Assembly (NCBI GenBank): GCA_019096065.1
Contig: JAGUCH010000008.1
Coordinates: forward strand, 315,001 to 379,000
DNA from: Paracyclopina nana
Lineage: Eukaryota; Arthropoda; Copepoda; Cyclopoida; Cyclopettidae
Direction of reading: 5' to 3'
Length of the DNA: 64,000 nucleotides
Shown here: positions 24,693-35,853 of the stretch, piece by piece
Numbering within the stretch: the stretch's first letter is position 1
Layout: every line of letters begins with the position of its first letter
Program-made: the position numbers and the translations under genes
Notes under the pieces: generated by a model
What the model saw: only the letters and a program-made list of their open reading frames with translations
The model's database searches: none
Told to the model about the DNA's origin: nothing

Positions 24693-27600
24693 ATGGATCG
24701 CGACAAAATGGCGGGCTTTTTCGCGGCCCTAGAGCTCAATAAGTACGACATTGATGCTTGGCACGCCATTTTGCGCGGAATTCACAACGAAAATGTGGAG
24801 AATTTCCGCGAATCCGTCTACGAAAAGCTCATCAGTGTTTTCCCGACGAGCGGCAAATTTTGGCGCATGTACATCGAACATGAGGTAAGAATTCGGCTTT
24901 AAATCCAAGTTTTTCTTATATTAATCAAGTTTTTCAAAAAATAAAGATTCGATCGAGGAATTTCGAACGAGTGGAAAAGCTGTTTCAACGATGTTTAATG
25001 AAAGTGCTGAACATTGAGTTATGGCGAACATATTTGACGTATGTCAAGGAAACCAAGGCTTCGCTTCCCACTTACAAGTAAGTAAACACTGGAATATTCC
25101 ATTGTTTATCATGTTAAACTTTATTAAAAATGGTACGTGCTTAAGTCTTACATTGGATTTCGAGTCAAATCCAGTTGATTTATTTCCTCTTTCGAGCTTT
25201 CGTTCCAATCTGAAAGTACGTCCAACTTTGACATTGGTGCGAATCTGGCTTTTCATGAATCTGATGGCATTATGAAATTGTTGCTTTTTATCAGGGAGAA
25301 GATGGCGCAAGCGTACGACTTTGCCCTGGACAAAATGGGCATGGATTTCGCCTCGTACTCATTGTGGAACGACTACATTTTGTTCCTCAAAAATGTCGAA
25401 GCTGTTGGTTCGTATGCTGAAAATCAGAAGATTTCAGCCATCCGGAAAATCTACCATCGTGGCATCATCATTCCCATGCTGAATGTGGAGAATCTCTGGT
25501 GAAATCCATTTTTTCTCTTTTATACCATTATTTCATGTTGGATTTCAGGAAGGATTATGTTGCTTTTGAGCAAGGCATCAACCCAATGATAGCCGAGAAA
25601 ATGACATCTGAGAAGAGCAGAGATTACATGAATGCACGTCGGGTTGCCAAAGAGTACGAAGCAGTGACACGTGGATTAGACCGCTCTTTCCTCAGCTTGC
25701 CCCCATGTGGATCCATGGACGAATTGAAGCAAGTGCGTATATAAATTCATTTGAAACTCCGTCAGATTCATCAAAGATCACATTTGTTCCAATTGCAAAG
25801 CTGGACGTACTCCAGAGTTGGTGAAAAAGCTTCAAAGCGGAAACAAATCGACTAAATTTGGCTTGTTTTCCCATTTCGGCATAAACGTCGTACGTCTTTC
25901 ATCTTTTTGATAATTTCGTTCTAATGTTTTCAAGGTGGAAATCTGGCAAAAGTACATCACGTGGGAACGTTCGAATCCGATGCGAATCGAGGACCAAATG
26001 TTGCTAAATCGACGAGTCATGTTTGCTTTCGAGCAATGCTTATTGAGTCTGGGACATTTCCCCAACATTTGGTATGCAGCAGCCTCACATTTGCAGGAAT
26101 GTGCACGCAATCTGGCTGAAAAAGGGGTGAGATGATTCATTGTTGATAAATGCATAATTGCTGACATTTTCGCTTAGGATGTGGACAATTCAAAGGCCAC
26201 GAATGAACAAGTGGTTGCATTGTATGAAAAGGCCATTTCCAACTTGCATGCCAAGAATCTCATTATCTACTTGGCATTTGCTGATTTCGAGGAGCAACAA
26301 ATGAGAACGCAGAATGCGCATGACATCTACCAAAAATTCCTCGCACAAGAAAACGTCGATCCAACTCTGGTAAGCATCAAGTTAGACGTCCAAGGATGAT
26401 GATGGGTTTGCATTCTGCCTCGGATCACTTTACCCAGCTTTCCTCACTTAGCTTTTGTCAAAACGCCACAATTGATTTTGTCAAAAGTGATGCATTTTTA
26501 AAGTTAGACCATAATTTACGAGTTGGATGTCCAAGGCTGTGATTACATTTACTTATGCCTTGGATTACTTTACCCTGTATTAAGTTTCTTCACTTTGTCA
26601 AAACGCCACAATTTAGTTATCCAAGAGTGATGCATTTTTTAAAGTTAAAACATAATTTACGAGTTAGGTGTCCGAGGCTGAGGTTTCATCTACTTCTGCC
26701 GTGGATTACTTTACCCTTATTGAACTTTCCCAAGTTTGCAAAAACGCTATAGTTTATTTGTTTGAGTGTGTCCTTTTTTTCTAAGTCAAGCCATAGTTTA
26801 CAAGTTAGGTGTCCAAGGCTGAGATTACGTCTCATTCTGCCTTGGATTACTTCAAAAGTCAAGCCATATTTTACAAGTTAGGTGTCCAAGGTTGAAAGTA
26901 TTTCTCATTCTGCCTTGGATTACTTTACCCTCTGTTATACTCTCTCCACTTGTAAAATGCACTGCACTTTAGATTATCCAAAAGTTAAGCATTTTTAAGT
27001 TAGACCATGCTTTGCTAGTTGGGTGTCCAAGGCTAAGATCACTTTTACTTGTGCCTTATTGGATTACTTTACCCTCGATGAACTTTCTTTATTTTGTCAA
27101 AACGCCACAATTTATTTATCCAAATGTGGGGCATTTTTAAAGTTAGAGCATAATTTGTGAGTTGGGCGTCCGAGGCTGAGGTTTCATCTACTTTTGCCGT
27201 GGATTACTTTACCCTTATTGAACTTTCCCAAGTTTGCAAAAAACGCCACAGTTTGTTTGCTCAAGTGTGTCATTTTTTTCAAAGTCAAGCCATATTTTAC
27301 AAGTTAGGTGTCCAAGGTTGAGATTGCGTCTCCTTCTGCCTTGGATTACTTTACCCTTTGCCATACTTTCTTCCCTAGCAGAAAACCCTCAGTTTATTCA
27401 TGCCAAAGCTTTACATTTCTAAGTTCAACCATATTTTGCTAGCTGGATTATTTCTGAACTTTTGTCACTTCCTTTAAAAAAACGCCAAAACAATTAAAAT
27501 GCTCAAAAGCATTACTTTTTTGTAATCAGGCAATTTTTTACAACTTAGAAGTCCAAGGCGGAAATCTGAGCTTTACCGTCTTTGATCATTCGAGCGTGTC

Positions 27601-29782
27601 ATAACGTTTAGCTGATTTAGCTTCAAATCCGTTGGCCCTTCACGTGTGGCTCCGCTTCGCTCGAAATATGACTTATTTTCTTTGCAGTGCTACATCCATT
27701 ACATGAGATTTTGCAGAAGGTGTGAGGGAACGGCTTCAGCCCGAGCCGTGTTTAAAAAGGCCAGAGAGGATCCAAGGTCGACTTATCGTGAGTTTTTAAT
27801 TATTTTAAAATTGCCTCATTATTTTTTCATAAAAAATATTATTCATAGATGTGTATGTGGCTGCTGCCCTAATGGAGTATTTTTGCACCAAAGACAAGAA
27901 AATTGCAAGCAACATTTTCGAGCTTGGATTCAAGAAGAGCAAGGACAAAGTTGGATTTGTCACTCATTACCTCGATTTCCTCATTCATTTGAATGGTAAC
28001 ATTTTTTTAAAAGGGTTAAAAAAGTAATTCAATTTTTTAAAAACAATTTCTAGATGATAATAACACAAGGGTGTTATTTGAAAGAGTGTTGTCAGCTGAA
28101 ACATTGCCAGCCTATGATGCCAAGTGAGTAATAATATTAATATATAATTAATTCAAAAATTTAATTTTTGAAAAAATATTTCTTAAAATTAATTTTTAAA
28201 AATAATACTATAATTTCAAAAATGAAATTTCGAAACTGAAATTTCAAAAATGATTTTTCAAAAATGAAATTGAGATTTTTAAAATTAAATTTTCAAAACT
28301 GAAATTTTCAAAACTGAAATTTTTCAAAACTAAAATTACAGAAATGAATTTACGAAAAATATAGAAATCAAAATAATTTTTATGTTTTAAATATTATACA
28401 TTTTATGTAAGAAAATATATTTTTAATGAACAATCAGAAAACTTAATTCTTCAAATTGCATTATTTTAAAATTTGATTTTTGAAATATTCAAAGTTAATT
28501 ATGAAATTGCTTTAAATATGAATTTTTCAGGAAAATCTGGACTCAATTTATGGAATTCGAGTCCACAGTGGGAGACTTATCAAGCATCAAAAAGGTGGAA
28601 AAGCGAGTGGTGGCATCGATGACTGTGAGGGTCCATTTTCTATAAATACACCTACATGTGTTATTTGATATTTTCTTCTGTAGGATATAAACGGAGAAGC
28701 TAATGAAGCTGGGCAGCTGATTGAAAGGTACAAAGTGTTTGACTTGTGGCCATGCGGAAAGCATGAACTTGCCATTTATGGCCTCAAAGATTCCGAGGCT
28801 GACAAGGCCAACCTTTCGCATCAAAGGCCATCGTCGATGATGGAAAATGCCACATTACTCAATAACAAAATAAAGAAGTCGAAACCAACTGCCATTGCCT
28901 CTCCAGACGTCTCTCAAATGACGCCATTCAAGGTAACGCGTCCAATTTTAGCAATAGAGTCTGTGTGCAAAAAAACGTCATTGCCTTTTTTGCATTTATC
29001 ACTTGTGCTTGTCGATGATCTTCAACAATGAAACTCTGCATAGAAAGGCGAAGCGTCCAGCTTTTTAATCATGCTTTGATTTTTCAAAGAATAAATATTT
29101 AACATAATCATTAAATATTCATTATGTTATAATTAATATCTAAACTTAGGTGCACATCTTAGGTTATAATTAATATCAAAACTAATGTGTACATCTTTAG
29201 TTAAATAGCATTGGCAAGTAACGTAACTTTGAAAGCTGGACGCTTCGGCTTTCCATGCAGTTCTTCATTGATGAAGATCACCAAGAATTACAAGTGATAA
29301 AACTAAAAAAGGATCAGTCATTTTTTTGTAGTCACACTCTATTGTTTATGGCGTCAGTTCACGAATTATGCTTTCAGCCCACGTATTATTGGTTCCCTGG
29401 AGAGCATCGAGTGCCAGGTGGAGTTTTCCCTATGCCACCATTAGCAGCTGATTTTTGCACGAGGCTGCCACCGCCCAAATGTTTCGAAGGGCCTTACGTT
29501 GTGCTTGACCACTTAATGCGAGCACTTGCGAATGCCAACCTCAACAATGCCCTTGAAAGCGGTAACTAAGTCCTTTTCGACAGACTTAAATTGTGCTTTA
29601 CTCATAGTAAATTTCTTATGATTGCAGATCCAGTGGAAAAACCTCAGTCGAATAATTCATCACATCATCAGCAAAAGCGAAAACTTTCCAGGGACCTTTC
29701 GGATAATGAGGACAACAACGAAGAGGAAAGTGTCCCCTCAAATGACCTTTACAGGAAAAGGCAGCAGAGGAAAATCAGATAA
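24693..29782 (+). CDS. Cstf3: Cleavage stimulation factor subunit 3 (CstF-77, Suppressor of forked)
   Basis: HAT-repeat scaffold of the CstF complex that recognises the GU-rich element in pre-mRNA 3'-end processing. Thirteen exons: 24693-24884, 24947-25077, 25295-25498, 25549-25732, 25935-26126, 26178-26369, 27688-27787, 27849-27995, 28054-28123, 28531-28624, 28684-28932, 29378-29561, 29628-29782; all phases agree, giving 697 residues (human 717). Conserved blocks run the full length: [78 protein letters not shown]. The acidic tail ends in [12 protein letters not shown], as in the vertebrate protein. The ATG at 24693 gives an N-terminus about 20 residues shorter than human. The intron at 26370-27687 carries a tandem array. 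A candidate AATATA signal follows the stop within 15 bases. Confidence 0.97.
26386..27560. repeat. About 145-bp tandem array in CSTF3 intron 6
   Basis: Eight or nine diverged copies of a unit containing AGTTAGGTGTCCAAGGCTGA, CTGCCTTGGATTACTTTACC and AAAACGCCACAATTTATT. The array fills nearly the whole intron. Confidence 0.85.
29033..29262. mobile_element. Short palindromic element in CSTF3 intron 11
   Basis: Left arm CTGCATAGAAAGGCGAAGCG continuing into TCCAGCTTT, and right arm AAAGCTGGACGCTTCGGCTT continuing into TCCATGCAG, are inverted copies about 30 bases long. They flank an AT-rich core containing TTATAATTAATATC repeats. Foldback or MITE-like. Confidence 0.6.
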
Positions 29783-31060
29783 ATGTGCTGAATATATAAT
29801 CTTGTCAAATGGCAGGGCTCACAAAACAGAATAACAAAAATGCTGCTTCTCAAACCTATTTAACATTTTTTTTCCAAAAACTAAAAATATTGTATTTTTT
29901 CTTGATGTTATTGGTTAATTAGGAAAGATGATGCAGTTAGAAAATGTGTGATTATTTTGCTCCTAATTGTTCAATTAAGCCTATATTTTGATAAGTATCT
30001 AATTTGGGAGGAAAGAAAATATTTATTTACATACTGTAATACGATTTCCTCGTGTTATAATTCAGTTTACCAATCCGACTCAGCTCTTTTATATCACAGT
30101 ACTTTCTAAGCAATTTGGGGGATATTTTATCTATTTATATTTGTAAACAATTTATAGAACAAGCTAATCCAGATAGGCCCACGGTCTGTTAAATTATGTT
30201 AAAGTCCTGTGATAGCAGGCAAATATCATGAAGTTTCCATAGCTCAATGGTTAGAGCATTAAAATGCTAAACTAATTAAGGTTGGAATCTAGGTAGTTCC
30301 TCTTCTTTTATTTATTTGTGTACACAATTAACAAAACAATGTAAAGTGAAAATCGAGTGGCAACTTTGCGGGCTCGAGCTTGCAAGAGCCAAGTGATGCT
30401 ACGAGATTTTTACTTTACAAAATGAGCTCAGCTAGTTTGTAAGCCTGTTTTAAAATTTGTTTACATGTATACATACGATTTTATGCGCTGGAAAGTAATG
30501 TTCAAATGTGAATGAAGTTACCAAACCAGGCAATCTCGACTCAGCATCTGATCCATCTCAGTAGTGCAAGAGTAGTTGAAAGCGTTAATCAATAAATTAG
30601 AAATTGAGCAGTTTGAATTTGGCACTTTTTGGCGCTAAAAGATGTGCTAGATCAAGTTTTGTACGGTATCTCTGATAGAAACTCTATCTTATCTTCCTCT
30701 CCATTATCAGTCATTTTTGCTAATTTCATCTTCATCTAAAATTGTCAATTTTGAAAATCCACCAAATCAACTGAGCTAAACAAGAAGACCAAAAGTGTCA
30801 GCCCAACTAACTCAGTGCAAGATCAACCAGGCTTGTTCCAAAAGTGGCAGTTTTAAAATGATCAACCAAAAAAACCAAATTGTGAATTTGACATACAAGA
30901 AGAAATAAGAAGTGGAAACATGGCGAAACAACTTCCAAAAAGCTAAGACCTTCTTCTCTGCTGATATCATTATAAAAATCCATGTCTAGCTGAATAAACT
31001 GAGGCGAATTGGTAAACTGAATTGTACACGCGAAAACTACTTTCCATGCATCATATATGT
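29783..31060. other. Intergenic DNA with one tRNA-like unit
   Basis: Apart from the tRNA-like segment at 30234-30300 I see no gene or array here. The flanking genes converge on it: CSTF3 ends at 29782 and the membrane-protein gene ends at 31081. Confidence 0.5.
30234..30300 (+). repeat. tRNA-derived unit 4
   Basis: A near-perfect box A (TAGCTCAATGGTTAGAGC, about 30239-30256) and a damaged box B (GGTTGGAATC) at tRNA spacing, followed by a T-rich tail (TTCTTTTATTTATTTG). The T-arm and acceptor stem do not pair, so this is a tRNA relic or SINE head. Confidence 0.5.
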
Positions 31061-31065
31061 AGTAA

Positions 31066-31071
31066 TTTATT
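31066..31071 (-). promoter_or_regulatory. Polyadenylation signal of the small membrane-protein gene
   Basis: AATAAA on the minus strand begins only about 10 bases after the stop codon at 31081, implying a very short 3' UTR. Confidence 0.55.
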
Positions 31072-31080
31072 GCTATATAA

Positions 31081-31913
31081 CTAGACCATGCAATTTTCAA
31101 CTTCAACCCTTTCAAGGTCGATTTCATGATTTCTCCATCTTGGATTTCTCTTGGATTTGTTGCGAAAGTAAATTATGGCCGCTCCAATCACACAAGCAAA
31201 CACCAAAATCGCAATGACAATTCCAACAGCAAGTTCATTGCTGTTTTTGGAGGGCTAAAATAATACTTTTAAAAATGTAAGCCTTTAAAAAAGAAACTAC
31301 TGAAATACATACTTTTGTTGCGACGTTAGATGGAGTTGTCATTGCAGGCTCAGCTAGAGCAATAAAAAAACCAATTAAATATTTCATAGAATTCAAGCTA
31401 ATTCAACATAAATTACTTGTCGTGGATGAAGATTCACTTCTGACTCTGGCAGGTTTAATCACAATGGTGTAATGGCCAGTTTCCTAAAGTTACAAATACA
31501 TAAAGTAAATCGATGCTGATTCATTGTATACATTGATCCTTACAATGAGAAAAACCTGGTGAGTGACCATAAATCCAAATACTTCAATTCTAGTCTTCAA
31601 TACATTTGTGAATGTGTAGTTGAAAGTGGCAAAGTTGTGTCCCATTTTAAAAGGCAGAATTAGGTGCTCTTCTCCCATCTCAGCGAAAGCCTCAGTGGCA
31701 TTACCATTGATCTCTTCCCAAGTGACGTTGAATTGAAACGGCTCATCTAAGAGTAAGTTTTCGATCAACTTTCTTTTGAGTAATAGAATTGCGCTACTTA
31801 CTGATGTAAACAACACTTGGCAGATTTTCAAAATGGGCTTCTGGTATGAATTGGCTTGGAAGCCCTTCCGTTAGACCAAGGAAAAAGGCCACGAGTAAGG
31901 ACAAATGATGCAT
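31081..31913 (-). CDS. Predicted secreted-precursor, single-pass membrane protein
   Basis: Not recognised as a known family. Five exons in phase: 31913-31802, 31746-31544, 31483-31417, 31353-31313, 31254-31081; 198 residues. An N-terminal hydrophobic signal (residues 1-18) is followed by an ectodomain of about 120 residues with several N-glycosylation sequons (NVT, NAT, NYT). A Ser/Thr-rich stalk follows, then a transmembrane helix (AVGIVIAILVFACVIGAAII, about residues 147-166), a basic stop-transfer stretch and a short tail ending NCMV. The layout is that of a type I surface protein. The first arm of the foldback element at 32108 lies about 200 bases upstream of the ATG. Confidence 0.6.
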
Positions 31914-32107
31914 TTTTGAATGTCTCACTGATGAGCAAAAACAAAGACTGATATAAAAAATGTTAGTAACGTGGCGAACGTGTGAAGAGACCGAATGTAC
32001 TCGTATAAGTGTGGATGCATTTCGGGGTAGCGAGCTATATATACATAATAGAAATAGGTGTAGTCGACTGTGCGCATAAGATATATAAGCGCGTAGTACA
32101 CATCTAC

Positions 32108-32695
32108 TACTACTGTAACCCAGAAAAAATTGCCCACCCAAAATATATACATATTCTGAAAGCTTATGGTCTGGGGATTCATTTGGTAGTAATTTTAAAA
32201 TCCTGGCCTAGCGCTTCCCATAGCATAAAATTTTAAAAAACTTCTAGCCCCGAAAGTATGGACTTAGTCAGATTTTATGTCTTTAAGTACCCCCACTAAA
32301 ATTGCACGATCTATGTTTCTTCATTTCATAAGAAAATTGCTAGGATGCCCTGGAACCGAGATATAGCGGTGGCATTTCTCTTTATTGTCAAATGGCATGA
32401 ACTCAATATCTCTTCATCAGCGTCCGATCTGACCAATATATCTCGATTCCAGGGCATCCTAGCGATTTTTTTATGAAGTAAAGAAAGATAGATCTTGCCA
32501 TTTTAATGGGGGTATTTTAACAGGAAAAATTCGACCAAGTCAATGCTTTTGGCGCTAGAAGTTTTTTAAAATTTTATGTTATGGGAAGCGCTAGGCCAGG
32601 ATTTTAAAATTACTGCCAAATGAACCCCCAGAGCATTAGCTTTCAGAATATGTACATATTTTGGGTGGGCAATTTTTTCTGGGTTACAGTAGCCC
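32108..32695. mobile_element. Long foldback (hairpin) element, about 590 bp
   Basis: Two arms of about 270 bases are inverted copies, leaving a loop of about 50-60 bases. The outer ends read CTACTGTAACCCAGAAAAAA and TTTTTTCTGGGTTACAGTAG. The arms share CCCACCCAAAATAT, CCTGGCCTAGCGCTTCCCAT, CCCCCACTAAAAT and CCTGGAATCGAGATATA (with small changes). No ORF is inside. A diverged one-arm relative lies at 37735-37990. Confidence 0.85.
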
Positions 32696-33500
32696 TCAGG
32701 TTGATGTGAGTAGTCATCAGTAGTCACTGATTTAAAAATGTTAGAATAATCTGAGTATCTAATGCAGTAGTTGATATTTAACCTTGTCCTTAATAATTTG
32801 TACTTCTGGGGCAGAAGCTTCACAGTCAGTGCTTGATATCTCAATGTCTTGGATTCCTTTTGGTTGCTGAAACAACTGCATCTCCCAATTGACCCGCATT
32901 AATGAAATCTATGGCTAAAAGCCACACTATGAGATTGAGCATCATGTTTCAAGCTTAGCTTGTGCCTGAAATATAATAATAAGCAAATGAAAAAGCCTTC
33001 AAGTACTCATGCATGTAAGCTTTTGGATAGGAATTGGGGAATTAGGCATGGGTTAGTCAATCAAAAAAAAAAAAAAAAAATAATTAAAATATTTGCACCT
33101 AAGTTTTAACTTTTGCATTTCAATTTCGTCTCACAGAGGGCACTTTAGAGCAAAATGACGTCATAATTTGGGCGCGAATAAAAGCGGGTGCGTGATTTCA
33201 TCAACGCGGGCCGGCGTTTCAACCTCGCACATTGAGTGCGTTAACGGATGACAGATTCCGCAATGGGCCGTTTGATTCCGAAAAAAGCCCACAAACAGAG
33301 TTATTTCAGAATGCAACTAGCGCCATCTGAACCGACTTTGTAGCATTAATCTAAGCTCAAGACAAGCTTTTCGCAATTAGTGGGGTCTGTTTATGATAAT
33401 GTAGACACAAGAAATGTTTATGTTGACACACACCAGTTAACGCGTATTTACACTTAAAATAAGCGATCTGATAATGCTTGATTGTTTGCGCTGGAATTTG
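32696..33500. other. Intergenic, no gene seen
   Basis: Contains an 18-base poly-A run near 33063 and a GC-richer patch at 33170-33270. I see no coding exon I can support. Confidence 0.5.
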
Positions 33501-33519
33501 AAAAAAGGGCCAATATGTA

Positions 33520-34098
33520 CACTGGACTGAGTATGCAGCAAAGAGACTCATTATTGTGGGACTTTCTTGGTGAAGCCAGAGACAAACTCACACAGATCGG
33601 ATACAAGCCTCCAAAGCTCAACAGTTCCCTGCTCAACCTCTCTGTCAGTTCTCATTGACGCCCATGATCCTACGCCAAAACGAGACATTTAGTAAGGTTG
33701 CTGTAACTAGCTACCAGGTTGACAATTCCACTATTTCAAGAGTGTTTAAGACATGGATCCAGTTCATGTATTGCAAGTTTATGGACTTGAGGGAAGAAAT
33801 GTTTGTTAAGAAGAAAGATATATTCAAGCCACTTCCTCAGGCATTTCAAAATAGCTTGCTGCGTAATACTAGAGTAGTGATTGACTGCACGGAGATTGTA
33901 ATTGAGAGCTCGGACAACTATAGGCAACAGGGAAATACTTACTCCTCCTACAAGTCCAGAACAACAGCTAAAGTGTTAATAGGAACTTTGCCATCAGGAG
34001 CTGCTTGCTTTATTAGCCATGCATTTGAAGGAAGCATCAGTGACAGACAAATTGTCATTGACTCAGTCAAACATTTCCATAATGGAATTAAATTATGA
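33520..34098 (+). pseudogene. Broken DDE_Tnp_4 (Harbinger-like) transposase fragment
   Basis: The segment 33520-33652 reads YTGLSMQQRDSLLWDFLGEA in one frame, the N-terminal helical part of this transposase family. The homology then shifts frame at about 33640-33655 and continues to 34098. The second part has QNETFSKVAV, the helix-turn-helix DNSTISRVFKTW, the first catalytic Asp in VVIDCTEI, then YSSYKSRTTAKVLIG, SGAACFIS and GSISDRQ (the family's second Asp). The reading frame stops before the C-terminal region that would carry the third acidic residue. With a frameshift and a missing C-terminus it cannot be active. A MITE starts 77 bases after the stop. Confidence 0.85.
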
Positions 34099-34175
34099 AT
34101 TCATGAATTATGAAATCAATTCGTGTGGAGCTCTCTTTTGTTTTGTCATCACAGATTTCTACGAAACTTCAAATG

Positions 34176-34594
34176 CACAGTGGACCAAAAAGCCGCTTTC
34201 GCGCTCTCTAGAAATTCTGTCAAATCGCCAAATTCTCATTTGAAGACCACTTTTCAGCTTCTTATTGAAAAGACTTCTAGGCTATCAAAAGTGTCAAAAT
34301 TAGTAGATATTTGACAAATTAAGATGAAAGCTTGCCTTCAAAATCAATTTTTCTTTTGGAAAAATAGTAGAAGAGCCATTTTTGGCTATTTTCAGCCGAA
34401 TGTAATCAAGATATTGTGACAAAAAAATAACTTAGACACCATTTTAGGATATTGAATCAAAATTGGGCACTGAAAGGAGCGGAATGAGGAGCTATGATAG
34501 CCTGTTTTTAGCTTACTGCTATAAGAAACAGGTGCCAAGTCAATTTCGCGACTTTTTCGATATGAGCTTGAAAGCAGCATTTCTAACCACTGTG
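34176..34594. mobile_element. MITE, about 0.4-kb family, copy 2
   Basis: 419 bp. Left end is CACAGTGGACCAAAAAGCCGC; the right end reads, on the minus strand, CACAGTGGTTAGAAATGCTG. It is homologous to 22763-23167 in opposite orientation. Non-coding. Confidence 0.7.
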
Positions 34595-34621
34595 TAATGC
34601 TAATTAAGCAGAAAACTGACG

Positions 34622-34954
34622 ATGTTAATTATTGTTTGTACATCTTCAACATGTGTGAATATTTCAAAGGGCAGGATTTCCACAGACGACCACAACCACC
34701 AGAAACTCCTCCTTGATTTCATCGCCCAGATCCGGAGCCTCTCTTCGAAGAAGATCCATCGAATAGGAGCAGGGGGGGAAACAGTAGAGGACACCTTGCT
34801 GGGCCTCGCTGCCAGTCATGCTGATCACCCCAGCAGCCTCCTTTTGCTTCAGGTAGGAAATGAGGTTCTTCAGCGGCCTCGACTGAACATCCGGATTGTC
34901 GTTGAACATTTAGGCGTTTGTCGTCAAGCCCAAGAAGACCGAATGCGACCAACT
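34622..34954 (-). pseudogene. Partial downstream copy of the nito SPOC-domain 3' end
   Basis: About 333 bases that are nearly identical to 35812-36144, the last 97 or so codons of nito plus the start of its 3' UTR, in the same orientation. The coding frame is still open to the same stop. The copy has no splice acceptor and lacks the first part of the SPOC domain. The AATAAA of the parent (35820-35815) reads AATTAA here. It is a young duplicated fragment, not a full gene. Confidence 0.85.
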
Positions 34955-35021
34955 CTTAAGTACTTTAGCTTGGGAAGAGGTTTTTTTATAGACTTTTAAA
35001 TAGTGAACCATGACAATGTAA

Positions 35022-35171
35022 CAATACTGTCCTGATGACGAGTCCATATAGGGTTTTTCGCTCATGAGTAGTCAAATGAAAGATCACCGAGTGGCGAAGC
35101 CACGAGTGATCTGGAATTTTACTACGAATGAGCGAAAAACCCTATATGGACGAGTCATCAGGACAGTATTG
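35022..35171. mobile_element. Palindromic MITE, 150 bp
   Basis: Begins CAATACTGTCCTGATGACGA and ends TCGTCATCAGGACAGTATTG-type sequence in inverted form (GAGTCATCAGGACAGTATTG). The arms of about 55 bases include TCCATATAGGGTTTTTCGCT. The centre is a smaller hairpin around GATCACCGAGTGGCGAAGCC. It lies between the two copies of the nito 3' end. Confidence 0.8.
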
Positions 35172-35561
35172 ACATTTTTGTCAGCTTCGTGACGGTTAAA
35201 AGTCCCAATAGTACTGTTTAATGCTAAAAATTGATAAATTTACCTATTAAATCGGCCTTAAAAAAGATAGCTCGTTTGCAGGTAAAACTTTGCGGTCAAT
35301 CGCGCGCGCGCATCTCCAGCAAAAGCTCAGCACTTGCAGGGTAACCAGATATTTAGGGGAATATTTCGCCAGAATTTTTTCAAAAAAGCACCAAATTGAC
35401 GAATTTGGTTTTTTGCAAAGAAGTCTCGAAAAAAATTGATTTTTTGCAGACTTTTCTTAAATAAAAGATCTTTGGAAGACTTTTCTCAAATGAGAATTTT
35501 TTAGAAGACTGTTTTTTTTAATATGCCAGAATGTGCACTGAAAATAATGGAATTCTGATAG

Positions 35562-35627
35562 AACGTTGGGATAGAGCAGACCTTTCACTCAACAGACCCA
35601 GGTTCGGATCCCGGTCAAGTCTTTTTT
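35562..35627 (+). repeat. tRNA-derived unit 5
   Basis: Box A-like GTTGGGATAGAGC and a good box B (GGTTCGGATCCC, 35601-35612), followed by a T7 run. The acceptor stem is absent. Similar to the units in the HBP1 intron. Confidence 0.5.
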
Positions 35628-35814
35628 TAATTGAAGAAGAACTCTCAAGCTGCCAACTAGCAACTGTACAATAATGAGCATTATTTCTTCACATGTGACG
35701 AAAAAAAGTCATTATTGTACGGTAGATGCGAGCGCACGCCTCATCTCAGCAAAATACAAGGATTTTCGCTTCACTGCCGTATGTAGTAAACCCACCGCCA
35801 AGTTGACAAAAATG

Positions 35815-35820
35815 TTTATT
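35815..35820 (-). promoter_or_regulatory. Polyadenylation signal of nito
   Basis: AATAAA on the minus strand about 34 bases after the nito stop codon. Confidence 0.6.
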
Positions 35821-35853
35821 ATTGTTTGTACATCCTCAACATGTGTGAATATT

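Noticed and set aside
35022-35171. Hammerhead ribozyme suggested by CTGATGA in both arms
   Set aside because: The GAAA half of the core is absent after the stem in either strand; the CTGATGA copies are explained by the palindrome.
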